A DNA stretch of 64,000 bases from an uncultured Saprospiraceae bacterium. GTDB taxonomy: Bacteria; Bacteroidota; Bacteroidia; Chitinophagales; Saprospiraceae. Under the pieces are notes generated by a model. The model made no database searches. It saw nothing but the letters and a program-made list of their open reading frames with translations, and was not told where the DNA came from. Shown here in pieces: positions 61,961 to 64,000 of the stretch. Made by a program: the position numbers and the translations under genes. Numbering within the stretch: position 1 is the stretch's first letter; every line of letters begins with the position of its first letter. The stretch spans positions 1 to 64,000 of the forward strand of contig CALMSO010000047.1 in assembly GCA_937872385.1 (NCBI GenBank), given 5' to 3'.

Positions 61961-62455
61961 GTGATTGCACTACTCATTCTAGTCGGCTTGCTCTTGGCAC
62001 TGATGCTGTGGCTGCTGCTGGCACCGCTCATCATCCGGGTGGATACCGCTCGCCAAGATTACTCGCTGAGTTGGCGGGGCATCGGGCGGGTCAGCGTGGT
62101 GCTATTGAACGACGAACTGGCGTTGCGGGTGCGCATTTTTTTCTGGCGAATGCACTTTTTTCCTTTGCGCAAAACCGATAAACCTGATAAACCCACAAGT
62201 GCCAAAAAACGCAGCGGAATTCAACGAAAATTTACCTGGCCAAGAGCAAAACGTCTATTGCAAAGCTTTCGTATTCAGCGATTTAAAGTAGAATTAGACA
62301 CGAACGATTACGCATTGAACGCACAATTGTACCCGCTTTTGTACTGGGCCAGCGGCCCTGGCCGCGATTTGTCTGTCAATTTTTCGGGCCGCAACCGCCT
62401 GCTGTTACAAATAGAAAACCGCTTGTTTCGCATTGTTCGCGTGCTGCTTTTTTAA
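61961..62455 (+). CDS. Small membrane-anchored protein of unknown function (DUF2953-like)
   Basis: A protein of about 164 residues with one N-terminal hydrophobic segment (VIALLILVGLLLALMLWLLLAPLII) and a basic soluble part. LYPLLYWASGPGRDLSVNFSGRNRLLLQIENRLFRIVRVLL at the C-terminus recalls DUF2953 proteins, but the match is weak. GTG 61961 begins the helix directly; a TTG at 61895 would add 22 residues. Confidence 0.55.
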   Translation: MIALLILVGLLLALMLWLLLAPLIIRVDTARQDYSLSWRGIGRVSVVLLNDELALRVRIFFWRMHFFPLRKTDKPDKPTSAKKRSGIQRKFTWPRAKRLLQSFRIQRFKVELDTNDYALNAQLYPLLYWASGPGRDLSVNFSGRNRLLLQIENRLFRIVRVLLF

Positions 62456-62466
62456 AGGACGGCACA

Positions 62467-62482
62467 TTTTACAATTGTAAAA
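62467..62482. promoter_or_regulatory. Perfect 16-bp palindrome before the GerW-like gene
   Basis: TTTTACAATTGTAAAA, fully palindromic, 87 bp before the GerW start and just after the previous stop. It could be an operator or a small terminator-like element. Confidence 0.45.
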
Positions 62483-62568
62483 ACCAGAAAATCAACGACT
62501 TGTAAACAATCGTGAATTTTGCAAAATTGTAATAACCACATCTTTCACTTTAAAAAAATCTCAAAGCC

Positions 62569-62940
62569 ATGAAAGTCACTTTTGAAGAAATGATTCCGCA
62601 AATAACGGATTTTTTGAAATCCGAAGCCAAAACCGAAACTATTATCGGCGCACAATTCCAGTTGGGAGAATTTAGCTGCGTACCCGTGATTCGCCTCGGG
62701 ATGGGTTTTGGTACTGGTGGCGGGGAAGGCGAAGCCCCCAACAAACAAGGACACGGCGGAGGCGCCGGAGCAGCCGGTGGCATTGGTATTGAGCCAATTG
62801 GGTTCTTGGTTTCAAAGGACGACCAAATTTCTTTTATTGCCACGCGCCACGCTTCGGGTTTATCAGCCGCTTTTGAAAAAGTGCCGGATCTGATTGCCAA
62901 ATACCTCGACCAGAAGCAAGCCGAGCAAGTGAACAACTGA
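62569..62940 (+). CDS. GerW (YtfJ) family protein
   Basis: A 123-residue protein of the GerW/sporulation YtfJ family, which also occurs in non-sporulating bacteria. The N-terminal helical part (EEMIPQITDFLKSEAKTETIIG), a Gly-rich central loop (GFGTGGGEGE...HGGGAGAAGGIGIEPIGFLV), and a short C-terminal helix are typical. In a Bacteroidota member the function is not spore formation and remains unknown. Start ATG 62569. Confidence 0.85.
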   Translation: MKVTFEEMIPQITDFLKSEAKTETIIGAQFQLGEFSCVPVIRLGMGFGTGGGEGEAPNKQGHGGGAGAAGGIGIEPIGFLVSKDDQISFIATRHASGLSAAFEKVPDLIAKYLDQKQAEQVNN

Positions 62941-63021
62941 TGCCGTTTTGATGCTGAATAGTATATGGAAAATAGCACTATAAATTGAATACCAAAACGA
63001 TACGCATCATAAAAAATTGCA

Positions 63022-63056
63022 AAGGGAGCAAAGGGCAAACAACTCTTTACTCCCTT
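63022..63056. terminator. Bidirectional terminator between GerW-like gene and sucC
   Basis: AAGGGAGCAAAG (63022-63033) pairs with CTTTACTCCCTT (63045-63056) except one position; an A-run on the left (63011-63016) serves as the T-run for the minus-strand transcript. Confidence 0.6.
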
Positions 63057-63082
63057 CGTATATTATTTTTGGCGCTTTGTGC

Positions 63083-64000
63083 TTATTTTACTTCTGCCAA
63101 TACCTTGCTCACTAAGTCAGCAGCTTCTTGCAGTAGAATAGCCGAATGCACCGCCAGCCCCGATTCGTCAATCATCTGCTTGGCGATGTCCGCATTAGTA
63201 CCTTGCAAACGCACAATGATGGGCACCTTGATGTCGCCGATGTTTTTGTAAGCATCAATAACGCCTTGCGCCACGCGGTCGCAACGTACAATACCTCCGA
63301 AGATATTAATAAGAATGGCTTTTACCTTTTCATCTTTCAAAATGATGCGAAAAGCCTGCTCCACGCGTCGGGCATCGGCGGTGCCTCCCACGTCGAGGAA
63401 ATTGGCTGGCTCCCCTCCGGAGAGTTTGATGACATCCATGGTGGCCATGGCCAGTCCAGCACCATTGACCATGCAGCCCACGTTGCCGTCGAGATTGACA
63501 AAATTCAGGTCATATTGTCTGGCTTCCACATCGGTGGGGTCTTCCTCGTCTTCGTCGCGCATAGCTTCGAGGTCGGCATGCCGATAGAGCGCATTGTCAT
63601 CGAGCGCCACTTTGGCATCTACAGCAATGACGCGGTTTTCGCCAGTCACTACGCAAGGGTTGATTTCAAAAAGTGTAGCATCAGAGCCGACAAAAGCCTG
63701 GTACAAAGCAGTGACAAACTTCACCATTTGTTTGAAAGCATCGCCACTCAGCCCCAAGTTGAAAGCGATTTTGCGCGCCTGAAAACCTTGCAGCCCCAGC
63801 GTCGGATGCACGTACTCCTTGTGCACTAAGTGCGGCGTATTTTCAGCTACAGCTTCAATATCCATACCACCTTCGGTAGAATAGATAATCACGTTGGTTT
63901 TGCTTTCGCGGTCGGTCAATACCGAAATATAAAACTCCTTGCAAGCGTCGAAATCAGGGACATAGGCATCTTCGGCAATCAGAATTTTGCGCACCAACTT
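63083..64000 (-). CDS. sucC: Succinate-CoA ligase (ADP-forming) beta subunit, 5' truncated by window edge
   Basis: C-terminal 305 or so residues of the SucC subunit of the TCA-cycle succinyl-CoA synthetase. ATP-grasp and ligase features present: DIEAVAENTP, DATLFEINPCVVTGENRVIAVDAKVALDDNALYRH, GNVGCMVNGAGLAMATMDVIKLSGGEPANFLDVGG and ILINIFGGIVRCDRVA. The final part is typical. The frame continues upstream beyond base 64000 (codons AAG, TTG, GTG at the edge), so the N-terminus lies outside. Confidence 0.95.
   Translation of the reverse strand, partial: KLVRKILIAEDAYVPDFDACKEFYISVLTDRESKTNVIIYSTEGGMDIEAVAENTPHLVHKEYVHPTLGLQGFQARKIAFNLGLSGDAFKQMVKFVTALYQAFVGSDATLFEINPCVVTGENRVIAVDAKVALDDNALYRHADLEAMRDEDEEDPTDVEARQYDLNFVNLDGNVGCMVNGAGLAMATMDVIKLSGGEPANFLDVGGTADARRVEQAFRIILKDEKVKAILINIFGGIVRCDRVAQGVIDAYKNIGDIKVPIIVRLQGTNADIAKQMIDESGLAVHSAILLQEAADLVSKVLAEVK

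Noticed and set aside
62569..62940. Evidence for sporulation from the GerW-like gene
   Set aside because: The family is widespread in non-sporulating bacteria and no other sporulation gene is present.
1..64000. tRNA or rRNA genes
   Set aside because: I looked in all larger gaps for tRNA T-arm and acceptor patterns and rRNA blocks and saw none.

Overview
This 64 kb window is a gene-dense chromosomal stretch of a Bacteroidota bacterium, most likely a saprospirian or chitinophagian relative; the exact lineage is inferred and uncertain. The signs are TAnnTTTG-type -7 promoter boxes with a TTG about 20 bp upstream, weak Shine-Dalgarno sequences in AT-rich leaders, and families typical of the phylum: a DUF3276 PUR-type nucleic-acid-binding protein, DUF4230, DUF3667, a TRL-like lipoprotein, pRiA4b ORF-3, and a TPR-PD40 protein ending in SPOR domains. 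No rRNA, tRNA, CRISPR array, prophage or intact insertion sequence was found. Most genes are core or metabolic.

Layout. 1-8.4 kb: a UbiD-family decarboxylase cut by the window edge, a TPMT-like methyltransferase, a DUF4230 membrane protein, folP with an overlapping esterase gene, a J-domain-like protein, a MarR regulator followed by YceI, a PUR protein and a DUF3667 membrane protein. 8.4-18.5 kb: a LOG-family protein, class I fructose-1,6-bisphosphatase, a gamma-glutamyltranspeptidase, small lipoproteins, an SDR-DUF2867 protein, DUF547 and alanine dehydrogenase. 18.6-25.9 kb: a large TPR/PD40/SPOR envelope protein, a Kazal-type lipoprotein, a divergent second transpeptidase, and a cupin-TrmH-PgeF cluster. 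26-32.7 kb, minus strand: an acyl-CoA synthetase-GNAT acetyltransferase, an AcuC-like deacetylase, a GCS2-CBS protein and a tandem universal stress protein, which together look like a reversible protein-acylation locus. 32.9-40 kb: a TetR-regulated efflux operon (TolC, HlyD, two ABC ATPases, two ABC-2 permeases) laid out like E. coli CecR/YbhGFSR. 40-49 kb: secreted and surface proteins (phosphoesterase-PA14, trypsin-DUF5648, porin-like, PKD) and an ECF sigma factor overlapping its putative partner gene. 49-64 kb: SMC, an orphan D12-class adenine methylase, an amidase, a glutathione peroxidase, a SET-domain protein, MlaD, a CCG-domain Fe-S protein, an MFS transporter, DUF502, a GerW-like protein, and the 3' part of sucC.

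The most unusual signal is not a gene. Five intergenic regions (about 16.9, 25.9, 43.5, 57.2 and 58.8 kb) carry copies of one mosaic repeat family. It is built from heptamer-type tandem units (GCRAAYA, CTGGCAT/CTATYRT/CTAAAAT, GAATAGG), nonamer GGTTGAGAA-type runs and a conserved unique core. Smaller heptamer runs occur at about 18.57, 29.86 and 55.5 kb. Three of the copies (43.5, 57.2, 58.8 kb) end in a shared module of about 50 bp, with a TGATAAYCA palindrome and an ATTATGTC motif, that always points at the next gene; one of those genes is the ECF sigma factor. Other items to note are a duplicated TetR operator (TTAAC-N6-GTTAA), a likely MITE with TAA duplications, several perfect 16-19 bp palindromes, and a 78-bp identical repeat inside the protease gene.
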